DNA of 18,937 bases from Christiangramia sp. (lineage in GTDB: Bacteria; Bacteroidota; Bacteroidia; Flavobacteriales; Flavobacteriaceae), in contig JAGXII010000105.1 in assembly GCA_024635735.1 (NCBI GenBank), positions 1-18,937 of the forward strand, read 5' to 3'. Made by a program: the position numbers and the translations under genes. The notes beneath the pieces were generated by a model. It had not been told where the DNA came from, did not search any database, and worked only from the letters and a program-made list of their open reading frames with translations. Below, piece after piece: positions 1 to 6,688 of the stretch (the stretch's first letter is position 1; every line of letters starts with the position of its first letter).

Positions 1-10
1 ACTATCAGTT

Positions 11-493
11 ATGAAAACATTTCATGTACATGTAAGAGTAAAAAATTTAGAAGAAAGCATTAATTTTTACAATGCGTTATTTTCTTCGCAACCTACAATC
101 AAAAAGGCAGATTATGCTAAGTGGATGTTGGAAGATCCAAAGGTGAATTTCGCGATTTCCAACGGTCACTACGAAAATGGTATAGAGCATTTGGGAATAC
201 AAACCGACAGCAGGGAAGAGCTTCAGGAGGTATACAAAAACCTAGAGAATGCTAAAGGAGAAATTTTTGAAGAAGGAGAATGTACCTGTTGTTATTCTAA
301 AAGTCAGAAATCCTGGATCACCGATCCGCAGGGAGTAGACTGGGAGGCCTTTTATACTCATGGAACGGCTACCATATATGGCGAAGGAATAAATGCTAAA
401 ATCGCTCCCGAAGCTATGGAGTCATGGAAAAATAGTGAATCTCAAAAAGCTGAAAAGGTTGAGGCATGTGACGGGAGTTGTGCAACGAAATAG
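11..493 (+). CDS. ArsI/CadI-like glyoxalase-fold (VOC) protein, probable organoarsenical C-As lyase
   Basis: A 160-residue vicinal-oxygen-chelate protein. In the ArsI family, a non-heme Fe(II) dioxygenase cleaves the carbon-arsenic bond of trivalent organoarsenicals such as methylarsenite; the related 'CadI' proteins are known as cadmium-induced. What is visible: an N-terminal beta strand with H5 and H7, H60 in the GIEHLGIQTD motif, and E112 in DWEAF. These match the usual two-His/one-Glu metal site. C93-C94 within CTCC sit where ArsI has its substrate-binding cysteine pair. A C-terminal tail adds C153 and C157. The length is normal for the family. The ATG is ten bases into the window, so the upstream neighbours (often arsR or other ars genes) cannot be seen. 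The gene ends just before a strong terminator and converges on the small CxCC gene and the sigZ gene. The family call is firm; the arsenic substrate is inferred. Confidence 0.88.
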   Translation: MKTFHVHVRVKNLEESINFYNALFSSQPTIKKADYAKWMLEDPKVNFAISNGHYENGIEHLGIQTDSREELQEVYKNLENAKGEIFEEGECTCCYSKSQKSWITDPQGVDWEAFYTHGTATIYGEGINAKIAPEAMESWKNSESQKAEKVEACDGSCATK

Positions 494-503
494 AATAAGA
501 ATC

Positions 504-536
504 AAAAAACAGCCACTTTAAGTGGCTGTTTTTTTA
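504..536 (+). terminator. Rho-independent terminator, probably bidirectional
   Basis: A ten-base perfect stem (509-518 pairing with 520-529, core ACAGCCAC/GTGGCTGT) is preceded by an A run and followed by a T run at 529-535. It begins about a dozen bases after the ArsI-like stop codon. Because the stem is flanked by A's on one side and T's on the other, it can also terminate the converging minus-strand transcript of the small CxCC gene and sigZ. Confidence 0.9.
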
Positions 537-542
537 TGGAAT

Positions 543-665
543 TTATTTATAACGAAGCCAGTTTTCATCGGCATTGGGGATAAAGAAACTAAGGAACTTT
601 TTCACTTTTCCTTTTGGCTGCATTTTACAGCATTTGCAATTATCAGTATTCTTTGAATTTTCCAT
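543..665 (-). CDS. Small cysteine-rich protein (40 aa, CxCC motif) downstream of the sigZ-like gene
   Basis: Read on the minus strand, ATG at 665-663 opens a 40-codon frame ending in TAA at 545-543. The product has an N-terminal cluster N9-C10-K-C12-C13-K, a short basic stretch (KGKVKKF), and a C-terminal end with ENWLRYK. No signal peptide is present, so it should be cytoplasmic. The CxCC cluster could bind a soft metal or redox partner; that is inference. It starts 53 bases downstream of the sigma-factor stop on the same strand and ends right at the shared terminator, so the two are probably cotranscribed. The frame is short and I know no family for it. Support comes from its placement between a gene and a terminator, the uninterrupted frame and the non-random composition. 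Confidence 0.6.
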   Translation of the reverse strand: MENSKNTDNCKCCKMQPKGKVKKFLSFFIPNADENWLRYK

Positions 666-718
666 AATAGTGAGTTTTTTAATTAAAAATTAATTTCACT
701 ATCAGGACTCTGCAGACT

Positions 719-1312
719 TTAAAAAGACGCAGAATTATTACATTTTTTTGAATGATCCTGCAATGGGGCACAGGTTCCTTTTACATTAAAGGCTGTAAGG
801 TTGCCACTTTTATCTACTTCTATATGTACACATTCAGTAATCTGATCTTTCAGGAGAACCCGGGCTCTTTGTATCCTGCTTTTAGTGGCGGTAAGGCTGA
901 GACCTAATATTTCAGCGACTTCCTGTTGTTTTCTGCCTTCGAGATCAGACAAAATTAAAGGCCTTGCATATTTTTCAGGCAGGAGCCTGATTAATGGTTC
1001 TATAAATTCCACGGCATTTTTATAGAGAAGGCTATCTTCTTCTTTCTCGGGTTCAAATTTAATTTGCGTGGTTTTTTTCTCTTTTTTGAAATGATCCATA
1101 CAGGTATTATAGGCTATTTGGAATAGCCAGGAACGTATATTTTTTATTTCCCTTCCAGAGCAACAGGAGGAATAAACCTTCATAAGTACCTCATGAGCCA
1201 AATGGTTCGCCGTATCCTCCTCTTTTACAATTTTAAAGATATAATTGCGTAAGGCATCCTTATACTCTAGCCATACAGAAGAAATCTGATTATACGATTC
1301 TAATTTTTTCAT
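719..1312 (-). CDS. sigZ: SigZ-type ECF RNA polymerase sigma factor
   Basis: A 197-residue sigma-70 factor with the two ECF regions. Region 2 covers roughly residues 15-78 (YIFKIVKEEDTANHLAHEV, then the promoter-melting segment around IRSWLFQIAYNTCMDHFKK). Region 4 covers about 105-155, with a helix-turn-helix around EVAEILGLSLTATKSRIQRAR. After region 4 there is a SigZ-like extension starting E160-C161-V-H-I-E-V-D and ending in a tail with C181 and C191. Extra cysteines past region 4 are typical of SigZ proteins in Bacteroidota and Bacillota. The ATG is preceded directly by AAGGGGAG, an unusually strong Shine-Dalgarno stretch for this phylum, although it sits very close to the start. No anti-sigma factor gene adjoins it; the next gene on the strand is the tiny CxCC protein. 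The cysteine tail could sense metal or redox state, which is inference. The lipoprotein gene at 1476 is transcribed divergently. Confidence 0.9.
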   Translation of the reverse strand: MKKLESYNQISSVWLEYKDALRNYIFKIVKEEDTANHLAHEVLMKVYSSCCSGREIKNIRSWLFQIAYNTCMDHFKKEKKTTQIKFEPEKEEDSLLYKNAVEFIEPLIRLLPEKYARPLILSDLEGRKQQEVAEILGLSLTATKSRIQRARVLLKDQITECVHIEVDKSGNLTAFNVKGTCAPLQDHSKKCNNSASF

Positions 1313-1475
1313 CTCCCCTTTAATAAATATGATGATTTTAAACGAACTATGTATTTCAACTAATAAATATGCTATTTATCGATATAAATTGTATTTTTAG
1401 ATCAACGCACTTTTAAAATTGAATGAAAAGGCCTTCGAGTTAAAACTAAATTTCAACTACTAACTATCAAATTTT

Positions 1476-2483
1476 ATGAAAAAAATTCAACTTTACACAC
1501 TTTTTCTAATGCTTTTCTTTGCCGCAGGATGTGAACAGGATCCATTAGAAACTACTGTCGATCAGGGAAAAGAATCTTTTATGAATCAGGAAGATCAATC
1601 TTTCCTTAAATTAAAACAGGTCTTGCCTGGTCTGGAACGCTTCGATTCACAATCAGAATTCGATAAATATATAAGTTCCGTTGGCAAACTGGAAAATATC
1701 AAGACGGCATCAAGGTCTGTCATTTCAGGAAATTCTGAATTATTTTCGAGTAGTGAAGAATTTGCCGCATTTTGTGGAGAACTGCAAATCGAGGATTTTT
1801 CTGATCCGGAAAATATAGATCCTACATTTGAATTTAGTTCTGAAAGTGGATTTACCTTCTTTTTCCCTATAAGTATTTTTAATTCTCAAGCCGGAACTGC
1901 AATATTGCCGCAAAATGCTTTGGATAAGCTTTACCTGGATATTACTTCTGATAATATAAACATGCTGGGTCTCGATATCTATGATTTCGATTTTGCAACC
2001 GGAGGAACCCTTCAAATTGATATTTATGGCGAAAATGGATTAATTCAGTCAGAATCCAGATCAACTCCGGTGCCTTTTCAAAGAAATTTCTGGGCGATAA
2101 GCACAAAAGAGCCAATTAAGCGTATTGAAATGTACTCAACTAATGTAGATGTGCATTTAGCCCTTGATAAAATTAGTTACGGAACCTGTTCTGTAGATGC
2201 AGATGGTGATGGCTGTCTGGATGAAGAGGATCCTTTTTTGAATTCAAATATGGAGGAATTCATCAATATTGATGGATGTGACACCGGAATTGAAAATAAA
2301 ATTACCGAGGATTGCGGGGTTATGATGGCCGATGTGATAGACGAGGCTATGGCTACCGCCAAAAATCATGGTGAATTTGTAAGCGAGATTACACATTATG
2401 CCAATATCTGGGTGGAAGAGGGCTTAATAGATACAACTGAAAAAAGTGCAATTATCAGTTGCGCTTCAAAGGCTAAACCATAA
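1476..2483 (+). CDS. Lipoprotein with beta-sandwich-like middle and calcium-binding DxDxDG motif, function unknown
   Basis: A 335-residue predicted lipoprotein. The signal peptide ends in the lipobox FAAGC with the lipidated cysteine at C19, so the protein is exported and membrane-anchored. Residues 115-237 read as an all-beta domain (alternating hydrophobic strands, 'LGLDIYDFDF', 'GTLQIDIYG', 'RIEMYSTNVDVHLALDKISYG'), similar in feel to carbohydrate-binding or lectin-like sandwiches. D241-A-D-G-D-G-C-L-D-E is a thrombospondin type-3/EF-type calcium loop. The final hundred residues are helical and hold several cysteines (C247, C268, C280, C329) that may pair after export. I do not recognise the family. 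It diverges from the sigma-factor gene, so that sigma factor might control it, but no shared promoter motif was found. The CDS itself is secure. Confidence 0.85.
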   Translation: MKKIQLYTLFLMLFFAAGCEQDPLETTVDQGKESFMNQEDQSFLKLKQVLPGLERFDSQSEFDKYISSVGKLENIKTASRSVISGNSELFSSSEEFAAFCGELQIEDFSDPENIDPTFEFSSESGFTFFFPISIFNSQAGTAILPQNALDKLYLDITSDNINMLGLDIYDFDFATGGTLQIDIYGENGLIQSESRSTPVPFQRNFWAISTKEPIKRIEMYSTNVDVHLALDKISYGTCSVDADGDGCLDEEDPFLNSNMEEFINIDGCDTGIENKITEDCGVMMADVIDEAMATAKNHGEFVSEITHYANIWVEEGLIDTTEKSAIISCASKAKP

Positions 2484-2518
2484 ATAAAATTAATATTTAA
2501 GAAAAAGCCTTTTGATTA

Positions 2519-3385
2519 TTAATTAGCGGTTTTTGTTTTTTCATAGGCTCCATAGGTCTTTAAAAGATAGGCAAAAAGGAAGGTGCTTATCAGGGAAAAA
2601 CTTCCATAAAGGATAGCGATCAGGCTAATATCCTGGTTTTCCAGAAGCTGATTTCCAATATAAAGTGCAAGTACACTATTTTGCAATCCCATTTCTATCG
2701 AAATGGTATAAGCCAATTCATGTTTAAGCTTTAGATTCTTGGAGGTGAAAAATCCGGCTAACATGGTGGTGATATTCAGTAATATTAAGGGAATAAAAAT
2801 AGGTAAGTATTTCAGGTAGTCTATATTCTTGCTGGATTTGTCAAAAAACACCACGCTTATGACTGCAATAAGTAGAATAACCGGTAAAATATAATTAAGT
2901 GGTTTATGAATTTTATCCTGATGTTTATCATTCATGAATCCTCCAATAATAATTCCGGCCAAAACAGGTATCACTACAGTTAACAAAACCTGCTTCATAG
3001 TCTCCCAGAATCCAAGTTGAAAACTATGTGATTCCTGTCCGAAAATATTATAACTAAATGCTACTATTAATGGAATAGTAAACAAAATCAGGAAACTGTT
3101 GAATGCGGTAAGGGATACGGAGAGGGCCACTCTTCCTTTTAGCATTTTGGTGACCAGGTTGGAAGCGGTTCCGCCCGGGCATGCGGCAAGTAGCATCACG
3201 CCAATTTTATATACCGGATCCATTGGCCAGAAATAAACAATTGCGAGTGCTATTGCCGGGAGTAATAATAATTAACACAAAAGGCCCGTAATAATTGCCT
3301 TCGGCCTAAAGAAAACTCTTCTGAAATCTTTAAATTTTAATTCAAGTCCAATCCCGAACATAATGCAGCCAATGGCAGCGGTCAT
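2519..3385 (-). pseudogene. Bile acid:sodium symporter (BASS/SBF) family transporter, interrupted by an in-frame stop
   Basis: The reading frame runs from ATG at 3385 to the TAA at 2519 but is cut by a TAA at 3274-3272 (codon 38). Upstream of it the frame encodes 'MTAAIGCIMFGIGLELK', a standard first helix of the family; downstream it continues at once with LLLLPAIALAIVYFWPMDP. No shift is needed, so one substitution, probably CAA or CAG to TAA, explains it. The remaining 234-residue frame beginning at ATG 3223 holds the family signatures: A-C-P-G-G-T-A-S-N near its start and E-M-G-L-Q-N in the ninth-helix region, both near the sodium sites of BASS proteins. Without the stop the protein would be about 288 residues, slightly short for the family, with eight to ten helices. 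A product starting at 3223 would lack about the first two helices and is unlikely to transport. The substrate cannot be told; this is not the Acr3 branch by eye. Confidence 0.82.
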
Positions 3386-3450
3386 GATCAAATCTGTTAG
3401 ATTTTGCAATGAAAACGTTTTAATGAATAACTAATAAATTATGACTGGTT

Positions 3451-4554
3451 CTATTTTCCGGATTTCACAACCCCAACCATACTATCTGCAGTTCCATAAT
3501 ATAAATACCAGGTGTTGTTGTAATAGACAAGTCCCTCCACAAAGGTGGTTCCGTCTTTATACTGGCCAGATTTTTCAAAATCCAGTTCGGGTTTAATGAA
3601 TGGTTGGTCTGATCTGTCCAGGATTTTCCATGGCTTATTCGCGTCATAAAGCGCCTGCCCTCCGGTATAAATTCTGTTTCCCAGCTCTTTGACGCCAATA
3701 TTCTGTGAATTCCCGGCATTATAAAGTACAACGATTCCATCTTCAGTGAGTAGTGGGGGCGGGCCGGCTTCTACCAGCCATGAATCGAAATATCCCGGTC
3801 TAGGGTTCAGGACAGGAGCCAGTTTCCCTTCATAATCTTCCAGGGGCTGCCAGTGAATAAGATCATCAGAACTTGCAAGGTAGATATGGGGTACACCAAA
3901 ATACATCCAGTATTTACCATTAATTTTTGCAGCTACCAGTTTGCCATTATCCAGTCTGGTAACTATGGCTCCCGACTTGCTTTCCATATCAAGGTATTTT
4001 CCATCCTTATAAGCTTTAAAAGCCGGACCATATTTTTCCCAGTTTTTAAGATCACTTGAAGTGGCAACCGCAAGCCGGGGGATTTTCCGGTTCCACTGGG
4101 TATAGGTTAGAATGTATTTCCCCTCGGGAGTTTCTACGATTCTTGGGTCTTCCACACCGCCAGGCCATTCGTTTTCCTTTTGGCTATCGTTACCGGGAAA
4201 TAAAACAGGTTCTTTCTCTCTTGTATAATGAAGGCCGTCATTAGAAACTGCCATTCCAATTCTTGAGGTATGCCCTCCAATTTCTTTATCTCCCAGATTC
4301 TGCTCTGCCCGGTAAAGCACATGAATTTTGCCGTCGCTTACAATGGCAGCAGGATTAAAAGTTGCCATCGATTCCCAGTGAACAATGCTATCACTTACCG
4401 GGTCTTTAAATATTGATTCAAGGTTTTTCTCAAGGATTGGTTTTTCGCCGGTAAATCTTTCAAAAGGACCAAGCATCCAGTTTTTATTAGTTTCCTGACT
4501 AAAACAGCTTGCAAAGTAAAGACAAAGCAGACCAATAAATAGTGTTCTTTTCAT
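3451..4554 (-). CDS. GH130-like glycoside hydrolase/phosphorylase, exported lipoprotein
   Basis: A 367-residue five-bladed-propeller enzyme of the GH130 kind, which acts on beta-mannosides either by phosphorolysis or by hydrolysis. Visible signatures are F66-N-P-A-A with H78-V-L-Y-R-A (first blade), W130-P-G-G-V-E-D-P-R-I with D136 as the expected catalytic acid, 'YNAGNS' around 278-283, and G298-G-Q-A-L-Y-D near the C-terminal blade. The N-terminus MKRTLFIGLLCLYFASC looks like a lipoprotein signal with C17, so the enzyme should act in the periplasm or at the surface rather than in the cytosol. Exported GH130 members are more often hydrolases, but I cannot settle phosphorylase versus hydrolase or the glycan. 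No SusC/SusD pair is nearby, so it is not in an obvious polysaccharide utilisation locus. It is divergent from the histidine kinase gene, with about 140 bases between the start codons. Confidence 0.82.
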   Translation of the reverse strand: MKRTLFIGLLCLYFASCFSQETNKNWMLGPFERFTGEKPILEKNLESIFKDPVSDSIVHWESMATFNPAAIVSDGKIHVLYRAEQNLGDKEIGGHTSRIGMAVSNDGLHYTREKEPVLFPGNDSQKENEWPGGVEDPRIVETPEGKYILTYTQWNRKIPRLAVATSSDLKNWEKYGPAFKAYKDGKYLDMESKSGAIVTRLDNGKLVAAKINGKYWMYFGVPHIYLASSDDLIHWQPLEDYEGKLAPVLNPRPGYFDSWLVEAGPPPLLTEDGIVVLYNAGNSQNIGVKELGNRIYTGGQALYDANKPWKILDRSDQPFIKPELDFEKSGQYKDGTTFVEGLVYYNNTWYLYYGTADSMVGVVKSGK

Positions 4555-4663
4555 ATCCGGAAAATTGAAGTCCCAAGGTAGAATTTTTTTCTCTGGAAGG
4601 TTTAATTAATTGAAGGAGTAAGGTCAAGTGAATATTTAACAACTATAATCCTATTGGAAACCA

Positions 4664-4671
4664 TACCTTTG
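4664..4671 (+). promoter_or_regulatory. Bacteroidota -7 promoter box (TACCTTTG)
   Basis: TACCTTTG matches the TAnnTTTG -7 box used by the primary sigma factor of Bacteroidota. It lies 25 bases before the ATG at 4696, giving a short leader. Its presence downstream of the alternative TTG at 4654 argues for the ATG as the true kinase start. The -33 element is not clear. Confidence 0.5.
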
Positions 4672-4695
4672 AAGCCCCGAAAATTTAACCTTATT

Positions 4696-5887
4696 ATGTT
4701 GACAAAAACACCCGAAAATCTGGAAGTTGAATACAATCGTATTAAAAAGTTAAGTGAATTTGATCTTGACTATTCCCAATTACACAATGAATTCAAAAAT
4801 TTTGTTGCTCTTTCTGCCAGTATCACCGGCACCGAGGTTGCACTGGTAAATATTATAGATAATTACACACAGTGGACGGTTAGTGCACACGCATCAAAAT
4901 TAATACAGATGCCTAAAGAGAATTCTGTTTGTAATCATACGATTCGTTCAGGAAAGCCTATGGAAATTCTGAGGCTGGACAGAGACGAACGATTTATTGC
5001 TCAGCCTTATGTGAAGGGGGATAAAGGTTTTACCTATTATTTTGGCACTCCTCTTAGCCTTAGCTCCGGGGAAAGTATTGGAGCTCTTTGCGTTTTAGAT
5101 AGAAAGGAGAAAAAGTTAAGCGATACTGTCAAAAATCAGCTGAGTCTAATAGCTACTGAAATAGTAGATAAACTTGAAACTATCAGAACACGGCAGGAAC
5201 AGGAATATTTACTGGAAAAAGTTATCAAAATAAAAAATCAGTTGGCGCATGATATTCGCGGACCTATTCTTGGTATTACCGGTCTGGCGCAAACTACCAG
5301 GGAAGAGGAGCTTTCTAAGGAAGAGTTACAGTCATATTTTCAAATGATTCAGAAATCTGGCGATGGACTTATCGAGCTTACCAATGATATTTTAAATAAG
5401 TTAGATTCTTCTGAAACTCAGGAGAAATTTGAAATAAGCCTGAAGGAGCTTCGGGGTCGTTTTATCGATCTTTACCGTCTTACGGCACAATCAAAAAATA
5501 TAGATTTTCAGGTTGATATTTTATCTTCTAATGAAGACCAAAGAATTCCGAAGAGGAAACTTCTCTCTATTGCCGGAAACCTAATCTCGAATGCCATAAA
5601 ATTCACTCAGTCTGGCGGGAATGTTTCTGTGACATTAAATCTCTCAGAAAACCTACGTTCACTGGAAATCACGGTGATCGATAATGGGGGGGGGAATTCC
5701 AAAGAGTGCACTCTTAAATATTACAGATGGCCATACGAGTATAGAGCAGGGAACTATGGGTGAAAAAGGTTTTGGTCTTGGCCTGAAACTCGTAAATGAA
5801 ATAGTAAAGGATCTAAATGGCAGAATGCATATAACCTCCTCAAAAAATAAAGGAACAAGTGTACAGGTAAAAATCCCGGTAAATTAA
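4696..5887 (+). pseudogene. GAF-domain sensor histidine kinase, frameshifted at a G9 run
   Basis: From ATG 4696 the protein has an N-terminal GAF sensor domain (about residues 25-155, with the 'ENSVCNHTIRSGKP' and 'GTPL...GALCVLD' signatures), a short coiled-coil linker, and a DHp domain with phospho-acceptor H185 in L-A-H-D-I-R-G-P. An HATPase domain follows with N-box N299 (NLISNAIKF) and the G1 box V-I-D-N-G-G-G. At this point nine G's (5686-5694) put translation out of frame and it stops at 5763. With eight G's the frame reads on as D-N-G-G-G-I-P-K-S, through the G2 box G-E-K-G-F-G-L-G-L, to a stop at 5887 (about 396 residues). The product as written lacks the ATP lid and G2 box and should not be an active kinase. 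No membrane segment is visible, so it is a soluble sensor. No response regulator is adjacent. A sequencing error, fixed mutation or phase variation could each explain the shift. Confidence 0.85.
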
Positions 5888-5911
5888 AAAAACCGGATAT
5901 CTCCGGTTTTT
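5888..5911 (+). terminator. Rho-independent terminator after the histidine kinase
   Basis: A ten-base perfect stem (5888-5897 AAAAACCGGA with 5902-5911 TCCGGTTTTT) and a four-base loop, ending in a T run, directly after the stop of the restored kinase frame at 5887. The position fits the restored, not the truncated, gene end. Confidence 0.85.
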
Positions 5912-5967
5912 AATAATGAAAGTTCTCTAAATTGATTGTCCGTAAAGTATCCTAATTTAATAAAGCG

Positions 5968-6051
5968 CGTCATTCTGAACTTGTTTCAGAATCTTAAAAT
6001 ACTATAAATCCTCATTATAAATTAAGACCCTGAAATAAATTCAGGGTGACG
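5968..6051. repeat. REP-like double-hairpin intergenic repeat
   Basis: Two related arms in inverted orientation. Arm 1 starts at 5968 with CGTCATTCTGAA and arm 2 ends at 6051 with TTCAGGGTGACG. Each arm folds on itself: ATTCTGAA/TTCAGAAT with loop CTTGT, and ACCCTGAA/TTCAGGGT with loop ATAAA. Read on opposite strands, the arms differ mainly by paired changes (TT/AA against CC/GG) that keep the stems intact, and they share the outer CGTCA and inner TCTTA ends. This is the layout of REP/BIME elements mobilised by RAYT (IS200-like) transposases, and similar 'GTCATNCTGAA' repeats are common in Flavobacteriaceae. Only one copy is in the window, so its dispersion cannot be shown. Confidence 0.75.
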
Positions 6052-6095
6052 AGATAACTATTATGACTAAAAACGGATATACATTTCTTTAATCA

Positions 6096-6455
6096 CTATT
6101 GTGAATTATCGTAATAGAATCTTTCGTGGATTATATGATCGCCGGCCCATTGCTGAACAGCCACCTGTTCCATTTGAGCCCTGTTGCCGTCTTTAAATGT
6201 TACATCCATCATAGATTCTACAAAAGTGGTTTCGTCCTTCTCATCAGAGCCCAGGTTGCGAATTTCAAGATTGTGAAACTCCTTTATGTTATCCAGAAAA
6301 TCTTCTTCATACTCACGACATTCCTTTTTTCCTTTTCGTGTACCACGGGGTTCGGTCATAATTACATCTTCATGATAATACTTATCAAAGGCATCTAACA
6401 ATTTACCTTCCTGTAATTTTTCATAGATGTCCTGTGCTTTTTCTTTGTAACTCAT
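6096..6455 (-). CDS. SnoaL-like / NTF2-fold small protein
   Basis: A 119-residue soluble protein with the alpha+beta cone pattern of SnoaL-like proteins: an N-terminal helix (YKEKAQDIYEKLQEGKLLDAF), the turn K-Y-Y-H-E-D-V-I-M-T-E-P, a helix starting at 'KKECREYEEDFLDNI', and then four strands ending in 'HIIHERFYYDNSQ'. Many members have no known enzyme activity; others are ketosteroid isomerase or cyclase relatives. The length equals a single domain. It is the only gene on its strand here, flanked by the REP-like repeat downstream and diverging from dsbD upstream. Family call likely; substrate unknown. Confidence 0.8.
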   Translation of the reverse strand: MSYKEKAQDIYEKLQEGKLLDAFDKYYHEDVIMTEPRGTRKGKKECREYEEDFLDNIKEFHNLEIRNLGSDEKDETTFVESMMDVTFKDGNRAQMEQVAVQQWAGDHIIHERFYYDNSQ

Positions 6456-6592
6456 AATTCTTCAATTTTTTTATTCTCTTTAAAATCGGAAAAAATTAGG
6501 GAAGACTATTGGCGATTAACGAAATAATAACTCCTGTTTTAGGATGTTTTAAGAAGCTGAAGGCTTTAGGAGTCTATTCTCTTAAGATTCGA

Positions 6593-6600
6593 TACTTTTG
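6593..6600 (+). promoter_or_regulatory. Bacteroidota -7 promoter box (TACTTTTG) for dsbD
   Basis: TACTTTTG fits TAnnTTTG exactly and is followed by CA, the same context as the box before topA. Transcription would start near 6607, giving a leader of about 80 bases before the ATG at 6689. A TTTAGG about 25 bases upstream is a weak candidate for the -33 element. Confidence 0.55.
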
Positions 6601-6688
6601 CAGAGATTCAAAATTAGTTAGGGTTAAATTCCTTAATTTTAAAGCCGTTTCAAAAATTAGAATTTTAGTAAAAAGCTTAAACAGCAAC

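Noticed and set aside
2519..3385. Arsenite exporter Acr3, because the transporter family is related and an ArsI-like gene is nearby
   Set aside because: The CPGGTASN and EMGLQN signatures are those of the bile-acid symporter branch, and the genes are separated by sigZ and the lipoprotein with opposite orientations.
4654..4698. TTG start for the histidine kinase upstream of ATG 4696
   Set aside because: The added 14 residues are not conserved-looking, and a TACCTTTG promoter box overlaps that stretch, so the start codon should be the ATG.
5684..5887. Separate small gene encoding a 67-residue kinase-like protein
   Set aside because: It is the displaced end of the histidine kinase: it starts inside the G run and carries the G2 box and the rest of the ATPase domain.
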